From the NCBI GenBank assembly GCA_017992605.1, contig JAGOOG010000016.1:1-45122 (forward strand): DNA of 45,122 nt. The letters run 5' to 3'. The notes under the pieces were generated by a model that made no database searches, was not told the DNA's origin, and saw nothing but the letters and a program-made list of their open reading frames with translations. Shown piece after piece: positions 18,420 to 26,471 of the stretch. Positions within the stretch are counted from its first letter, which is position 1. The number at the start of each line of letters is the position of its first letter. The DNA is from Deltaproteobacteria bacterium (lineage in GTDB: Bacteria > Desulfobacterota > Desulfomonilia > UBA1062). A program made the translations under genes and the position numbers.

Positions 18420-19748
18420 AAGCTGGATGTCGCAGACGTTGGTGCCGGTGGGGCCTGTTTTGAGGAGTGCACCGGTTCTCTCGAAGAAATGGTAGGCATC
18501 GTTGTCTGCGAGATACTCGGCCGGGTTGAGCCCTTCAGCCTTCACTCTTTTCATGAGTGCGATGTCGACGACAGCACCGGCTGCATCGGTGGGGCCGTCA
18601 TTGCCGTCCGTACCCGCCGAGAGGAACGCGATGTCATGCTGTAAACGGTCGTTGTCCATGAAATCCGTCAGGAAGGCGAGGGCCATTTCCTGGTTCCTCC
18701 CGCCCTTGCCGGAACCCCTGATGGTAACGGTTGTCTCTCCTCCAGTGATGAGCAGGGCAGGCCTGGTGAAGTCCGAGACGCCCCGGTCGAGGTCCCGTGC
18801 CATGGACGCGAAGAACCTTGCTATCTCCCGGGCTTCTCCGGTGAGTGTACTGGTCAGGATATGGGGTCTGTACCCGAGCTTTTCACCGGCTGATCTGGCA
18901 GCCCTGCATGCCGCGAGATTGTTTCCCAGCAGCACGTTTGTCACGTTGGCGAAAACCGGATCACCCTCCTTCGGTGTGTCCGGGATCCTGCCCTCGATGC
19001 CGGACTGAATGATGCGAGCTATGGACTGCGGGATCCTGTCCTGGATCCTGTACTTGTCCAGGATGTCCCGGGCCTGGGCATAGGTGGTGTTGTCCGCCAC
19101 GGAAATTCCCGATGCAATGGTGTCGAGCCTGTCTCCCACGACATCCGAGAGGATGAGGCTGATCGTCCTGGCGGGAAAGGAAGCACGTGCGAAGTGCCCG
19201 CCCTTGACCTGGGACAGGTGTTTTCTCAGGCAGTTGATCTCCGTGATGTCCGCGCCGCTTTCCAGGAGGAGGCGGGTCATTTCCTGGATATCGTGGAGGG
19301 ACACGCCGTCCAGGGGAAGGGTGAGGAGGGCTGAGCCGCCGCCCGATACGAGATTGATGATCAGGGTCCTCCCGTCGGCCTCGCTGGCGATCCTGTGGAG
19401 CACGCGCGCGCCATCGACACTGCTCTGGTCGGGGATGGGATGACCCGCCTCAAGCACTTCGATCCTCGAGAGCCTCTCGGCGTGCCCGTATTTCGTGATG
19501 AGGGTTCCCCTCGCAAGCCGTCCCCCGAGGATCTCCTCCATGGCCCTTCCCATCCTGGCGGAAGCCTTGCCGATCCCGAGCACCACGATCTCTCGGTAGG
19601 CGGACAGCTCCTCCCTGACGGTCCGTCCCTCGTGCCTGATGACGAGGTATCCCCCTTCCACGGAGACGTTGCCGGTTATCATCAGGTAAGGGTCCACACT
19701 CTCCACGGCCGCAAGAAAGATCGAACGGAGGTCTCCGGGGGGGTTCAT
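18405..19748 (-). CDS. Glycerate 2-kinase (DUF4147/MOFRL family)
   Basis: 447 residues. ATP-dependent phosphorylation of D-glycerate, normally giving 2-phosphoglycerate for entry into glycolysis. The N-terminal DUF4147 half shows Gly-Ile-Gly-Lys-Ala-Ser and the phosphate-binding Ser-Gly-Gly-Gly-Ser-Ala-Leu. The C-terminal MOFRL half shows Gly-Gly-Glu-Thr-Thr-Val, Gly-Gly-Arg-Asn-Gln-Glu and Gly-Thr-Asp-Gly-Asn-Asp-Gly-Pro-Thr-Asp-Ala. The ATG at 19748 is chosen because AAAGGAG lies just before it; an ATG nine codons earlier lacks one. It stands alone, divergent from an alpha/beta hydrolase gene. It could take up glycerate from serine, glyoxylate or C3 polyol breakdown. Confidence 0.85.
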   Translation of the reverse strand: MNPPGDLRSIFLAAVESVDPYLMITGNVSVEGGYLVIRHEGRTVREELSAYREIVVLGIGKASARMGRAMEEILGGRLARGTLITKYGHAERLSRIEVLEAGHPIPDQSSVDGARVLHRIASEADGRTLIINLVSGGGSALLTLPLDGVSLHDIQEMTRLLLESGADITEINCLRKHLSQVKGGHFARASFPARTISLILSDVVGDRLDTIASGISVADNTTYAQARDILDKYRIQDRIPQSIARIIQSGIEGRIPDTPKEGDPVFANVTNVLLGNNLAACRAARSAGEKLGYRPHILTSTLTGEAREIARFFASMARDLDRGVSDFTRPALLITGGETTVTIRGSGKGGRNQEMALAFLTDFMDNDRLQHDIAFLSAGTDGNDGPTDAAGAVVDIALMKRVKAEGLNPAEYLADNDAYHFFERTGALLKTGPTGTNVCDIQLLAVV

Positions 19749-19846
19749 GTCCACTCCTTTCAACACTGGGATCAAGTTTCTTTTGACAACACGTGGACAG
19801 TTGAGTCAAGGATAAGCTGGTCACCCAACCGAGAGGGCGGGGACGC

Positions 19847-20743
19847 ATGACGATGAGTATGGATCATCACACAGTACGATACGTCTCAACCAACGGGATA
19901 ACTCTCGCGTACGAAACCTTCGGAAGGATATCCGACCCTCCTGTTCTGCTCATCATGGGGCTCAGCTCCCAGATGATCATGTGGGAGGACGAGTTCTGCG
20001 CCTCTCTCGCGGGGAGGGGGCTGCGGGTCATCAGGTTCGACAACCGTGACGTGGGCCTGTCCACGAGGTTCACCGAAGCCGGCATGCCGCACATCCATGC
20101 CCTCCTGACGGGAAGGATGAAAGGGCCGTCGGCGGCCCCCTATACGCTCGCCGACATGGCGAAGGATGCCCTGGGACTGCTCGATGGGCTCGGTATCGCC
20201 AAGGCCCGTATTGTCGGGGCCTCCATGGGAGGCATGATCGGGCAGGAAATGGCCATAAGATACCCTGATCGGGTGATGACCCTGACGTCCATCATGTCAA
20301 CAACCGGTGATCCACTGCTTCCGGGTCCGAGGCAGGAGGCATTGGAGATGCTCTTCTGGCCCATTCCCATGGATCGAGAGGGTTATATTTCATACTTCGC
20401 CAGGGTGTGGAAACTCCTGAGCGGGCCCCGATACCCCATGGATCACGAAACGGCGCAGCGTCTCGGTGACCTGGCCTTCACGCGAGGAATCGACCCTGCG
20501 GCGAGCGCCCGTCAGTTTGCTGCGATCATTACGTCGGGAAGCAGGAAGGGGAGGCTCGCATCGATCACGGTTCCCACGCTTGTGATTCACGGCAGTGACG
20601 ACCCGCTGGTTCCCGTGGAAGGCGGGGTCGATACGGCCAGATCCATACCCGGGTCGCGCCTCATGATCATGGATGGTATGGGGCATTACGTGCCGAGACA
20701 GCTGTGGGCCGGGATCATCGATGCCATTGTTGAAAACGCTTAG
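19847..20743 (+). CDS. Alpha/beta hydrolase
   Basis: 298 residues, soluble. Has the lipase/esterase box Gly-Ala-Ser-Met-Gly-Gly (Ser near residue 126), acid Asp in His-Gly-Ser-Asp-Asp-Pro-Leu-Val-Pro and base His in Gly-Met-Gly-His-Tyr-Val. Early Phe-Asp-Asn-Arg-Asp-Val-Gly-Leu-Ser matches the family that includes aclacinomycin-methylesterase-like (RdmC) and haloperoxidase-like hydrolases. Substrate unknown. Two downstream Met codons (3 and 5) are alternative starts. It is followed 63 bases later by a small co-directional gene of unknown function. Confidence 0.8.
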   Translation: MTMSMDHHTVRYVSTNGITLAYETFGRISDPPVLLIMGLSSQMIMWEDEFCASLAGRGLRVIRFDNRDVGLSTRFTEAGMPHIHALLTGRMKGPSAAPYTLADMAKDALGLLDGLGIAKARIVGASMGGMIGQEMAIRYPDRVMTLTSIMSTTGDPLLPGPRQEALEMLFWPIPMDREGYISYFARVWKLLSGPRYPMDHETAQRLGDLAFTRGIDPAASARQFAAIITSGSRKGRLASITVPTLVIHGSDDPLVPVEGGVDTARSIPGSRLMIMDGMGHYVPRQLWAGIIDAIVENA

Positions 20744-20806
20744 GAAGGCTTGATAGTCCGGGCAAAGGGGACTATTGGAATATCAGAATGTGACAGGAAG
20801 GCTCGC

Positions 20807-21307
20807 ATGGCAAAGATAAAGAGCACCCTCGACATCGTCATGGAGAGGACCAGGAACCTCACCATAACCCAGGAAGAAAAGGATGCCCTGAGACGAAAAG
20901 AGCTTCTCGACAGGGTCAGGGGCTGGGTGCAGTCGCTTGTCGACGGCAAGTCTTCGGTCAGTGACCTGAGGTCGGCCTATGCCGAAGAGGCGGCCCAGGC
21001 CCCGGAGGCGAGGGACATCCTGCGTAGCGAGCTGCTCGGTCATATCGACCCCGACACGGATATCGACAGGGTGCTCGATGCATATACCGATATCCTGGGG
21101 CTCGATGGGGGACACATTGTCGAGGCGGTGGCATCGTACCGGAGCAGTGTGGACACGTGCAGGGGTGAGCAGAGGGAGCGCCTCCGCGGGGTGCTGGCCG
21201 CGTCAGGCGTCGCGGGCTCTGCCGTCCTTCCCAATGTGCAGGCAGACCCCGAATGGGAGGCTCTGTCCATCCGGCTCAAGGAGCGGTTCAGGAAGTCTCT
21301 GCGGTGA
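20807..21307 (+). CDS. Conserved-looking helical protein of unknown function
   Basis: 166 residues from an ATG with AGGAAGG upstream. Almost entirely helical and charged, no signal or membrane segment, no cysteines apart from one. The opening (Leu-Asp-Ile-Val-Met-Glu-Arg-Thr) and Glu-Glu-Lys-Asp-Ala-Leu-Arg-Arg-Lys-Glu-Leu recall small Deltaproteobacterial hypothetical proteins, but I cannot name a family. It reads more like a scaffold or binding protein than an enzyme. It ends two bases before the stop of the convergent MBL-fold gene. Confidence 0.6.
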   Translation: MAKIKSTLDIVMERTRNLTITQEEKDALRRKELLDRVRGWVQSLVDGKSSVSDLRSAYAEEAAQAPEARDILRSELLGHIDPDTDIDRVLDAYTDILGLDGGHIVEAVASYRSSVDTCRGEQRERLRGVLAASGVAGSAVLPNVQADPEWEALSIRLKERFRKSLR

Positions 21308-21309
21308 GG

Positions 21310-21969
21310 TCAGAGATAGTTGAACCAGTAGTCCCTGACCTGCTTGAAATTGTCCTTGACCGCCCCGGCTCCGCTCACCACGCGGCCGTGTCCCGGAAGG
21401 ACATACTGGGCCTGCAGCGCCTCGACCTTGAGGATACTCTCCTTGAGCTGTTTGCCGCTGCCCCCTGGGAGGTCGGTGCGGCCAATGCCCTGTTCGAAGA
21501 CAAGATCTCCGGTGAAGAGGGCCCCTTTCTTCGGCCAGTACAGGCAGATGGAGCCCGGGGTGTGTCCCGGGGTGGAGATGACCTCGAACTGGAGGCTCCC
21601 CACCTCCAGGTCGCCCTCCCTGAGAAAGAAATCCGGTACGGGTAGTTTGTAGAAGTCCCCGGCGAGTTCCCTCAGGTACGCGAAATCCGTCTCGGACATG
21701 GTGAGCATGGTGGGTTTCTTGAAGAGCAGCGAGGCCTCCATGTGGTCGGGATGCGCATGGGTGATGAGGACCAGGTCTATGGAGAGCGGGTCGATCCTCA
21801 GGGACAGGAGGCCCTGCTCCACGTGACTGAACAAATGGCTGTGGCCGGGATCGATGAGGATGCGTTTGTCGGCATCGATGAGATAGCTGTTGCAGTTGTT
21901 CTGCCGGTAGTCCTGCCAGATGAATCCGTAGAGCCCGTCAAAGATCTTCGTCACCATGATGGAGGGCAT
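21310..21969 (-). CDS. MBL-fold metallo-hydrolase (glyoxalase II-like)
   Basis: 219 residues. Zinc motifs: Thr-His-Ala-His-Pro-Asp-His near 70-76, His in Thr-Pro-Gly-His-Thr-Pro-Gly-Ser, Asp in Phe-Thr-Gly-Asp-Leu-Val and His in Pro-Gly-His-Gly. The family includes hydroxyacylglutathione hydrolases, persulfide dioxygenases and general thioesterases; without partner genes the substrate is open. AAGGGAG abuts the first ATG and sits 12 bases from the in-frame ATG four codons later, so the start could be either. Probably transcribed after the HD hydrolase gene, 46 bases upstream. Confidence 0.8.
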   Translation of the reverse strand: MPSIMVTKIFDGLYGFIWQDYRQNNCNSYLIDADKRILIDPGHSHLFSHVEQGLLSLRIDPLSIDLVLITHAHPDHMEASLLFKKPTMLTMSETDFAYLRELAGDFYKLPVPDFFLREGDLEVGSLQFEVISTPGHTPGSICLYWPKKGALFTGDLVFEQGIGRTDLPGGSGKQLKESILKVEALQAQYVLPGHGRVVSGAGAVKDNFKQVRDYWFNYL

Positions 21970-22015
21970 CTCCCTTCAGCGGTTTTCCCTAAAGTAGTAC
22001 GGGGGTGCTTGGTTT

Positions 22016-22609
22016 TCAAGATGGAGGTCCCGCGGGGGTTCCTCTCAGGCCGATGGTGTCCGCAACCTCGCGCATGCCCATGATGGTGTCCTCGATGAGC
22101 TGCTCCACGGTGACGCCGAGCATCTCCGCGCCCCTGGTAATGACCGACCGGTCCACCCCTGCGGCGAAGGCCGGGGATTTCCACTTCTTTCTGACCGAGC
22201 TCACCGTGAGGTCCAGCACGCTCTTCGACGGCCGCACCAGGGCGCTGGCCGCCACCAAGCCGGTGAGTTCGTCGACTGCATAGAGGGTCTTCTCCAGATC
22301 GCTCAGAGGCTGGACATCCGAACAGAGGCCCCAGCCGTGAGAAACCACTGCCCTGACGTACTCCTCCGGCCAGCCGTGTTCCTGGAGAATTTCCCTGGTC
22401 TTGGTGCAGTGCTGCTCGGGGAACTTCTCGTAATCGAGGTCATGGACGAGGCCTATGACGCCCCACTTCTCCTCGTCCTGCCCCAGTTTGCGGGCCATGA
22501 AGCGCATGACCGCCTCCACCGCGTATGCGTGGTTGCGCAGGCTCTCGCCGGCATTGAAGGAGTGGAGGAGTTCGAGGGCCTCGTCTCGAGTGGGGACATG
22601 GTCCTGCAT
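22016..22609 (-). CDS. HD-domain metal-dependent hydrolase
   Basis: 197 residues. A small stand-alone HD domain: His in Leu-Arg-Asn-His-Ala-Tyr-Ala, His-Asp in Val-His-Asp-Leu-Asp-Tyr, a later His in Val-Ser-His-Gly-Trp and Asp in Ala-Val-Asp-Glu-Leu. These are the H...HD...D metal ligands of the superfamily, which cleaves phosphate monoesters or diesters, often nucleotides. The specific substrate is unknown. The ATG at 22609 has GGGAGG in the right place; an ATG 12 codons earlier does not. A promoter candidate lies at 22636-22664. Confidence 0.8.
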   Translation of the reverse strand: MQDHVPTRDEALELLHSFNAGESLRNHAYAVEAVMRFMARKLGQDEEKWGVIGLVHDLDYEKFPEQHCTKTREILQEHGWPEEYVRAVVSHGWGLCSDVQPLSDLEKTLYAVDELTGLVAASALVRPSKSVLDLTVSSVRKKWKSPAFAAGVDRSVITRGAEMLGVTVEQLIEDTIMGMREVADTIGLRGTPAGPPS

Positions 22610-22635
22610 GGTTGGCCTCCCGTACTTTTTTCCCG

Positions 22636-22664
22636 AGTATCCCAAGTTTATACCGTTGAGGCAA
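22636..22664 (-). promoter_or_regulatory. Candidate promoter for the HD hydrolase gene
   Basis: On the minus strand TTGCCT (22664-22659), a 17-base spacer and GATACT (22641-22636), 27 bases before the ATG. Confidence 0.4.
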
Positions 22665-22876
22665 CACCTGTGTGATATGGGTGGGGAGAGGGGAACAGCT
22701 GATGAAATTACAGGTTAGGCAGGGCTGTCCTGATCCCTCATGTTACCTCGATTTCCCACTCTGCGGGAAAAAGTAAGTAAAATATTTCACAAACATGGTA
22801 TGTCCACGGGGTGCCCGAATCCCCATGGTGGTACATAATATACTGAAATTAAGAGTAAAACACAAATACTGTACTT

Positions 22877-22891
22877 TGGCACATCTCTTGT
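22877..22891 (+). promoter_or_regulatory. Sigma-54-like -24/-12 promoter
   Basis: TGGCAC (22877-22882), five bases and TTGT (22888-22891): a near match to TGGCAC-N5-TTGC, in an AT-rich gap with no plus-strand protein gene after it. If active, the transcript would begin near 22902 and run into the hairpin at 22999-23030. The 450-base gap from 22610 to 23062 otherwise holds only the HD promoter and the elements listed next. Confidence 0.4.
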
Positions 22892-22933
22892 ATGCACATC
22901 ATACGTGCGGTTGAATGAAACGGATCCACTGCA

Positions 22934-22984
22934 TCAGGGCGGTTGCACGAGAAGCTGTTGAGAAAAGACCCTTAGGATACTCAT
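22934..22984 (-). CDS. Possible 16-codon mini-ORF with strong ribosome site
   Basis: On the minus strand AGGAGG is followed after eight bases by ATG and 16 codons to a TGA (product starts Met-Ser-Ile-Leu-Arg-Val-Phe). It lies about 80 bases downstream of the M24 gene stop and just after the 12-bp hairpin; the ATG falls within the loop region of the 7-bp hairpin. Too short to judge by composition. It may be a leader peptide or chance. Confidence 0.25.
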   Translation of the reverse strand: MSILRVFSQQLLVQPP

Positions 22985-22998
22985 ATCCTATTCCTCCT

Positions 22999-23030
22999 CA
23001 GGCCGCATCCGACTTGTTGGATGCGGCCTG
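22999..23030. repeat. Perfect 12-bp hairpin with 8-base loop
   Basis: CAGGCCGCATCC (22999-23010) pairs exactly with GGATGCGGCCTG (23019-23030). On the minus strand it lies 33 bases after the M24 gene stop. Neither strand shows a following T-run, so it may act as a 3' end stabiliser or Rho-linked stop rather than an intrinsic terminator. Confidence 0.6.
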
Positions 23031-23062
23031 CTCCCTCAGATCCTCGAGCGAGGTGTTGACGG

Positions 23063-24289
23063 TCATTCAATCACTTCGACACGCAGGCCGAACTTCGACA
23101 TGGCCTCGCATTTGTCCTTGAGGATGAGGATGGGATTTTCATAGCGGAACCCGATCTTCTCGTCAGGGCAGGCATACTGCATGGCACAGATGAGCACCTC
23201 GTTTTCCCTGTAGGCGTGATCGGGGTTGGTCCAGTAGGGGAAGGGGCCGTCATTCATCCCGATGCGCCATTCATCCCCCATCATCCCGATACCGTGCTCG
23301 AATCCGGGCACCATGTATTCGGCAAACCCCCTCGTCTCGGCGAAGTCCATCATCTCTTCAGCGATGCTCAGGGGGCTGGCCCCGGCCCTGTACGCCCGCA
23401 GGGTCCTGGACACGATATCCACGAAGTTCCTGGCATGCCAGAGCTGACGTTTCGTGGCGCCGCCAATGAAATAATTGTGGGCGTGGTCACCCAGCGCCAG
23501 CTTGAACATGGCGTGGATGTCCACCATGAGTGGTTCGCCCCGTTTCAGCCTCCTGGTGGTGGCGGGGGTGCAGGCACATCCCGCCATACCGGTGCGGTAG
23601 CCGCTGGCGATCTCGTTGCCCCCGGTGAAAGACCACTCCCATACGCTGCCGGCCCTGCGCATGGCCAGTGCCGCTATGCCGGCGATCTCGGTCTCGGTCA
23701 TGCCCTTCCATCCGCCGTTGGCAAGGGCCTCCCTGACTGCCTTGTGCCCCTCGTCCACGATCCTGGATGCCTTCCTGAAGCGGTTGATGGTACCTTCATC
23801 CTTTATTAGTGAAAGCCGGTCGACGATGTGGTGGGCATTCACGAACTCGCAGCCGCCCAGTTCCTGACGGTACCTGTCGTATTCGAATTGGGTCAGGTTG
23901 CCTTCCGGGAGGTAGTTGGACAGACCGGTCTCGAACCCGATCCTGCCCTTCTTTCCTTTCAGTATGCCCGTGATGAAGTCGGCGATGATGGAGATCTGGT
24001 CCATGCCTCCCATGGGCGCGTAGCCGAGCACGTGATCCTCGTCGAGCCATGATTCGTCAACGATCCTGGCTGCATCGATGACGAAGGTGAACACGGTGGG
24101 CATGCCCTCGGGCGGGATCACCACGTAGCTCCTCCAGGGGCAGAATGCGTCGGATATCCAGGAGAGCGTGCGGAGCCGCGAACCCAGGTAGACGTCGATC
24201 CTTTCCTTGGCCATCTCTTTCTGAACCTGGGACACCCTGCGCGGGAAATCTATGAAGAACGGGTCTTTCTTGGCTGGCTTTGTGGGCAT
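23063..24289 (-). CDS. M24-family peptidase-like protein (Xaa-Pro peptidase/creatinase fold)
   Basis: 408 residues with the two-domain creatinase/prolidase layout: an N-terminal domain (about 15-155) and a pita-bread catalytic domain (about 165-400). Family metal ligands found are D257 and D268 (11 apart, as expected), H332 in Glu-His-Gly-Ile-Gly and E384 in Arg-Tyr-Glu-Asn. The Glu of the usual Glu-Pro-Gly motif is not seen; by alignment A369 occupies its place, so metal binding or chemistry may differ. AGGAGG precedes the ATG. It is last in a run with an SCP2 protein and a lipoprotein hydrolase (11 and 30 base gaps). It may be a C-N or C-C hydrolase rather than a peptidase. Confidence 0.8.
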   Translation of the reverse strand: MPTKPAKKDPFFIDFPRRVSQVQKEMAKERIDVYLGSRLRTLSWISDAFCPWRSYVVIPPEGMPTVFTFVIDAARIVDESWLDEDHVLGYAPMGGMDQISIIADFITGILKGKKGRIGFETGLSNYLPEGNLTQFEYDRYRQELGGCEFVNAHHIVDRLSLIKDEGTINRFRKASRIVDEGHKAVREALANGGWKGMTETEIAGIAALAMRRAGSVWEWSFTGGNEIASGYRTGMAGCACTPATTRRLKRGEPLMVDIHAMFKLALGDHAHNYFIGGATKRQLWHARNFVDIVSRTLRAYRAGASPLSIAEEMMDFAETRGFAEYMVPGFEHGIGMMGDEWRIGMNDGPFPYWTNPDHAYRENEVLICAMQYACPDEKIGFRYENPILILKDKCEAMSKFGLRVEVIE

Positions 24290-24300
24290 GGAGGCACCTC

Positions 24301-24702
24301 CTAGTATCGTGCGGGGATCTTTTCGAGGACTTTGTTGATGCGGTCGGCTAAGGATGCGAGTTTGAGGGCCTTGACCATGTTGCCCTTGAGTCTCAGCTTC
24401 CCGCTCATGAGGGCTCGCTGGGACTTGATCTTCCCCTGTGTGAGGCCGGCAAAGATGTCGTAGGGACCGGTGACCCTGAAATCGCTCTGAGGGGGATCGC
24501 CTTCACCCACGAGGATCTGCTCGAACCTGCCGTCGGTGGTCTTGAAATAGAGATACCTGTCGCGGCCGTCCGGACAGCCCACATACACATAGGCCACCGA
24601 CGAGGTGAGGTGTTTCATCTTCTCCGGGGAGATCTCCCCCTTGAGCCGTTTTTCCGCTTCGTCGCGCCATTGCTGGCTCAGGTATGTAACGGTCTGTTCC
24701 AT
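24301..24702 (-). CDS. SCP2 sterol-carrier-domain protein
   Basis: 133 residues covering one SCP2 domain: an N-terminal helix, a mixed strand region (Arg-Tyr-Leu-Tyr-Phe-Lys), then Gly-Lys-Ile-Lys ... Ser-Gly-Lys-Leu-Arg-Leu-Lys-Gly-Asn and a C-terminal helix. SCP2 domains form a hydrophobic tunnel for lipids or acyl-CoA. In anaerobes such stand-alone proteins are often linked to lipid or aromatic acid metabolism. AAAGGAGG precedes the ATG. The neighbours in the same run, a lipoprotein hydrolase and an M24 protein, do not fix a substrate. Confidence 0.8.
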   Translation of the reverse strand: MEQTVTYLSQQWRDEAEKRLKGEISPEKMKHLTSSVAYVYVGCPDGRDRYLYFKTTDGRFEQILVGEGDPPQSDFRVTGPYDIFAGLTQGKIKSQRALMSGKLRLKGNMVKALKLASLADRINKVLEKIPARY

Positions 24703-24732
24703 GTCAATCCTCCTTTCCCTTCACGTCTATGC

Positions 24733-25701
24733 TCATTGACCCGAACCACCGGGCAGCGCCTTGAGCCGGTGCCTGTCAACAAAGGCCAGGTAGTGTGCCG
24801 CACTCTCCTCGGGCTTTTCCGTCATGGGCATGTGCCCGCAGTGTTCCATGATGACCGTCTCGGGCCGGGGCAGGTACTGCTCGAAGACCCTGACCGAGGA
24901 AACATGGGTGATCCGGTCGTCGGCACCCCAGAGGACGAGTACCGGGAGATTCAGGTCGGGCAGCACAGGGACGACGTCTTTCCGGTCGAGGTTGAGGTCG
25001 TTCCACATCTTCAGCCTGAATGGCGCGTCCCTCACCGCCCTGCGCGCGAGGACAGGCTTGACGGGCCAGGGAATGAAGGGCTCCCGGGAGAATGCGTAGT
25101 CCAGCAGGGTGAGGAATGATTCCTCGCTGGCAGGCACGAGGATGTTCTGGCCCTGCGCCAGGGCCCTGTGCAGATCGCTGGGATCCGGGGATGAGACGCC
25201 GGCGGAGTCGAAGAGGCTCAGGGTCGTCACCCGGCCGGGATTCCGTACGGTGTAGAGCATGCCTACCCACCCGCCCATGGAGTTCCCGACCAGGTGGAAG
25301 CGGTTGAGCCCGAGGGCGTCCGCCGCCTCGGCGAATCCCGCGGTGATGTAGTCGATGGTGTAGGTCTTCCCCTCGTCCCTCACGCTGTCGCCATGGCCCG
25401 GGAGGTCGAAGGCGATGACCCGATATTCCTCGGGCAGGTGCCTGACGAAGCGGACCCAGTTGTCCTTGTCGGCCCCGAAACCGTGGAGGAGCACGATGGT
25501 CTCCCCGTTCCCCGGACGTTCGAGGTAGGCTGTCTTCCTGCCCTGGACCGTTATGGACGCCTCATGGAGGCCCGATATCATGCGCTCGGTCGAGATGGCG
25601 GCATCGTATGCCGAATCCTGAACGGAGGCGCAGCCGCCTGCGAGGACCGCCAGGAAAAACAGGAAAACGACACGGACAGGGCACAGGGAACGTATCCGCA
25701 T
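24733..25701 (-). CDS. Alpha/beta hydrolase lipoprotein
   Basis: 322 residues. The signal Met-Arg-Ile-Arg-Ser followed by a hydrophobic stretch ends in the lipobox Leu-Ala-Gly-Gly-Cys (Cys near residue 20), so the enzyme should be anchored in the envelope. Catalytic residues: Ser in Gly-Asn-Ser-Met-Gly-Gly, Asp in Gly-Ala-Asp-Asp-Arg-Ile and His in Cys-Gly-His-Met-Pro. The oxyanion motif is His-Gly-Phe-Gly. The cap region and Trp/Pro-rich segment resemble meta-cleavage-product hydrolases and lipases. GAGGAGGT before the ATG at 25701 fixes the start. A good promoter lies at 25741-25769. First gene of a likely operon with SCP2 and M24 genes, which suggests handling of a hydrophobic ester. Confidence 0.85.
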   Translation of the reverse strand: MRIRSLCPVRVVFLFFLAVLAGGCASVQDSAYDAAISTERMISGLHEASITVQGRKTAYLERPGNGETIVLLHGFGADKDNWVRFVRHLPEEYRVIAFDLPGHGDSVRDEGKTYTIDYITAGFAEAADALGLNRFHLVGNSMGGWVGMLYTVRNPGRVTTLSLFDSAGVSSPDPSDLHRALAQGQNILVPASEESFLTLLDYAFSREPFIPWPVKPVLARRAVRDAPFRLKMWNDLNLDRKDVVPVLPDLNLPVLVLWGADDRITHVSSVRVFEQYLPRPETVIMEHCGHMPMTEKPEESAAHYLAFVDRHRLKALPGGSGQ

Positions 25702-25740
25702 GGTACCTCCTCGAAAGGATATCATCAGTCCATGCGCACC

Positions 25741-25769
25741 ACGATATCTCCGGGGGGATGTCCTGTCAA
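25741..25769 (-). promoter_or_regulatory. Sigma-70-type promoter for the hydrolase-SCP2-M24 run
   Basis: On the minus strand TTGACA (25769-25764), a 17-base spacer and TATCGT (25746-25741), 40 bases before the lipoprotein hydrolase ATG. Confidence 0.5.
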
Positions 25770-25833
25770 TCTCCCCGATCGATGGACCATGGATATGCTG
25801 CCCGAGGAGATGCAGCACCACGGCAAGGATGGA

Positions 25834-26460
25834 TCAGAGATTTTCCACGACCCCGCGAAGAAACGGGCGGATATCGCCGAGGGCCGCACGATACCTGCCG
25901 CCATAGGAGTGACCGGGCCAGATGATCGTACCATCAGGAAGGGCCATGATGCGGGTAATGCTCTCCTTCATGCGCGGCATGCTTCCTCCCGGGATATCAG
26001 TCCTGCCGATGCCCTCGGCAAAGACCGTGTCGCCGGTCAGGAGGTTCCCCTCCCAGGACAGGCATATCGATCCCGGAGAATGCCCCGGGGTGTGCATGAC
26101 AGAGAGTGCATGCCCTCCCAGGTGAATCAGCGAACCCTCGCTGAGGGTGAAGCTGATGGAAGGCTGGAGCCTGAAGGTGATGAGAAGCCCGAACACGGCG
26201 TTGAAGAGCCTCAGCGCCGGTGAGTTCTCCTGCCTGTGTGCCAGCAGGGGGGCCCTGTCCCTGAAGAGACGGTTACCCATGGTGTGGTCCGGGTGGGTGT
26301 GGGTGTTGATGACGGCCTTGAGAGTCTGACCGTCCAGATCGGTCCTCCGGAGCATATCCGCAGGGGGGTCGATAACGACACACTCCCCGCTCTGACCGTC
26401 CCTCACCACATAGCTCAGGAGACTGAAGCTCTCCGTCGCGATCTGCTCGATGGTGAGCAT
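25834..26460 (-). CDS. MBL-fold metallo-hydrolase (glyoxalase II-like, copy 2)
   Basis: 208 residues. Zinc motifs Thr-His-Thr-His-Pro-Asp-His (about 53-59), His in Thr-Pro-Gly-His-Ser-Pro-Gly-Ser, Asp in Leu-Thr-Gly-Asp-Thr-Val and His in Pro-Gly-His-Ser-Tyr-Gly-Gly. It resembles the protein at 21310-21969 (both carry Gly-Ile-Gly-Arg-Thr-Asp after the Asp ligand) but has a different middle region. It may hydrolyse a thioester. It starts 11 bases after the ECF S-component stop and so probably ends the aconitase-gltX transcript. Confidence 0.8.
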   Translation of the reverse strand: MLTIEQIATESFSLLSYVVRDGQSGECVVIDPPADMLRRTDLDGQTLKAVINTHTHPDHTMGNRLFRDRAPLLAHRQENSPALRLFNAVFGLLITFRLQPSISFTLSEGSLIHLGGHALSVMHTPGHSPGSICLSWEGNLLTGDTVFAEGIGRTDIPGGSMPRMKESITRIMALPDGTIIWPGHSYGGRYRAALGDIRPFLRGVVENL

Positions 26461-26471
26461 GGGTGCACGTC

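Larger units (their letters stand above)
22902..23040 (+). ncRNA. Candidate structured small RNA
   Basis: Inferred transcript from the sigma-54-like promoter to just beyond the 12-bp hairpin. It would contain a 7-bp tetraloop hairpin (22973-22990), an exposed TTCCTCCT (22991-22998) complementary to Shine-Dalgarno sites, and the 12-bp stem. No T-run follows the last stem. The same bases read on the minus strand give a ribosome site and a mini-ORF, so the RNA interpretation is only one of two. Confidence 0.25.

Noticed and set aside
22915-23121. A 68-codon plus-strand ORF in the 22.9-23.1 kb gap
   Set aside because: It crosses the 12-bp hairpin and the 3' end of the M24 gene, has no ribosome site and no recognisable features.
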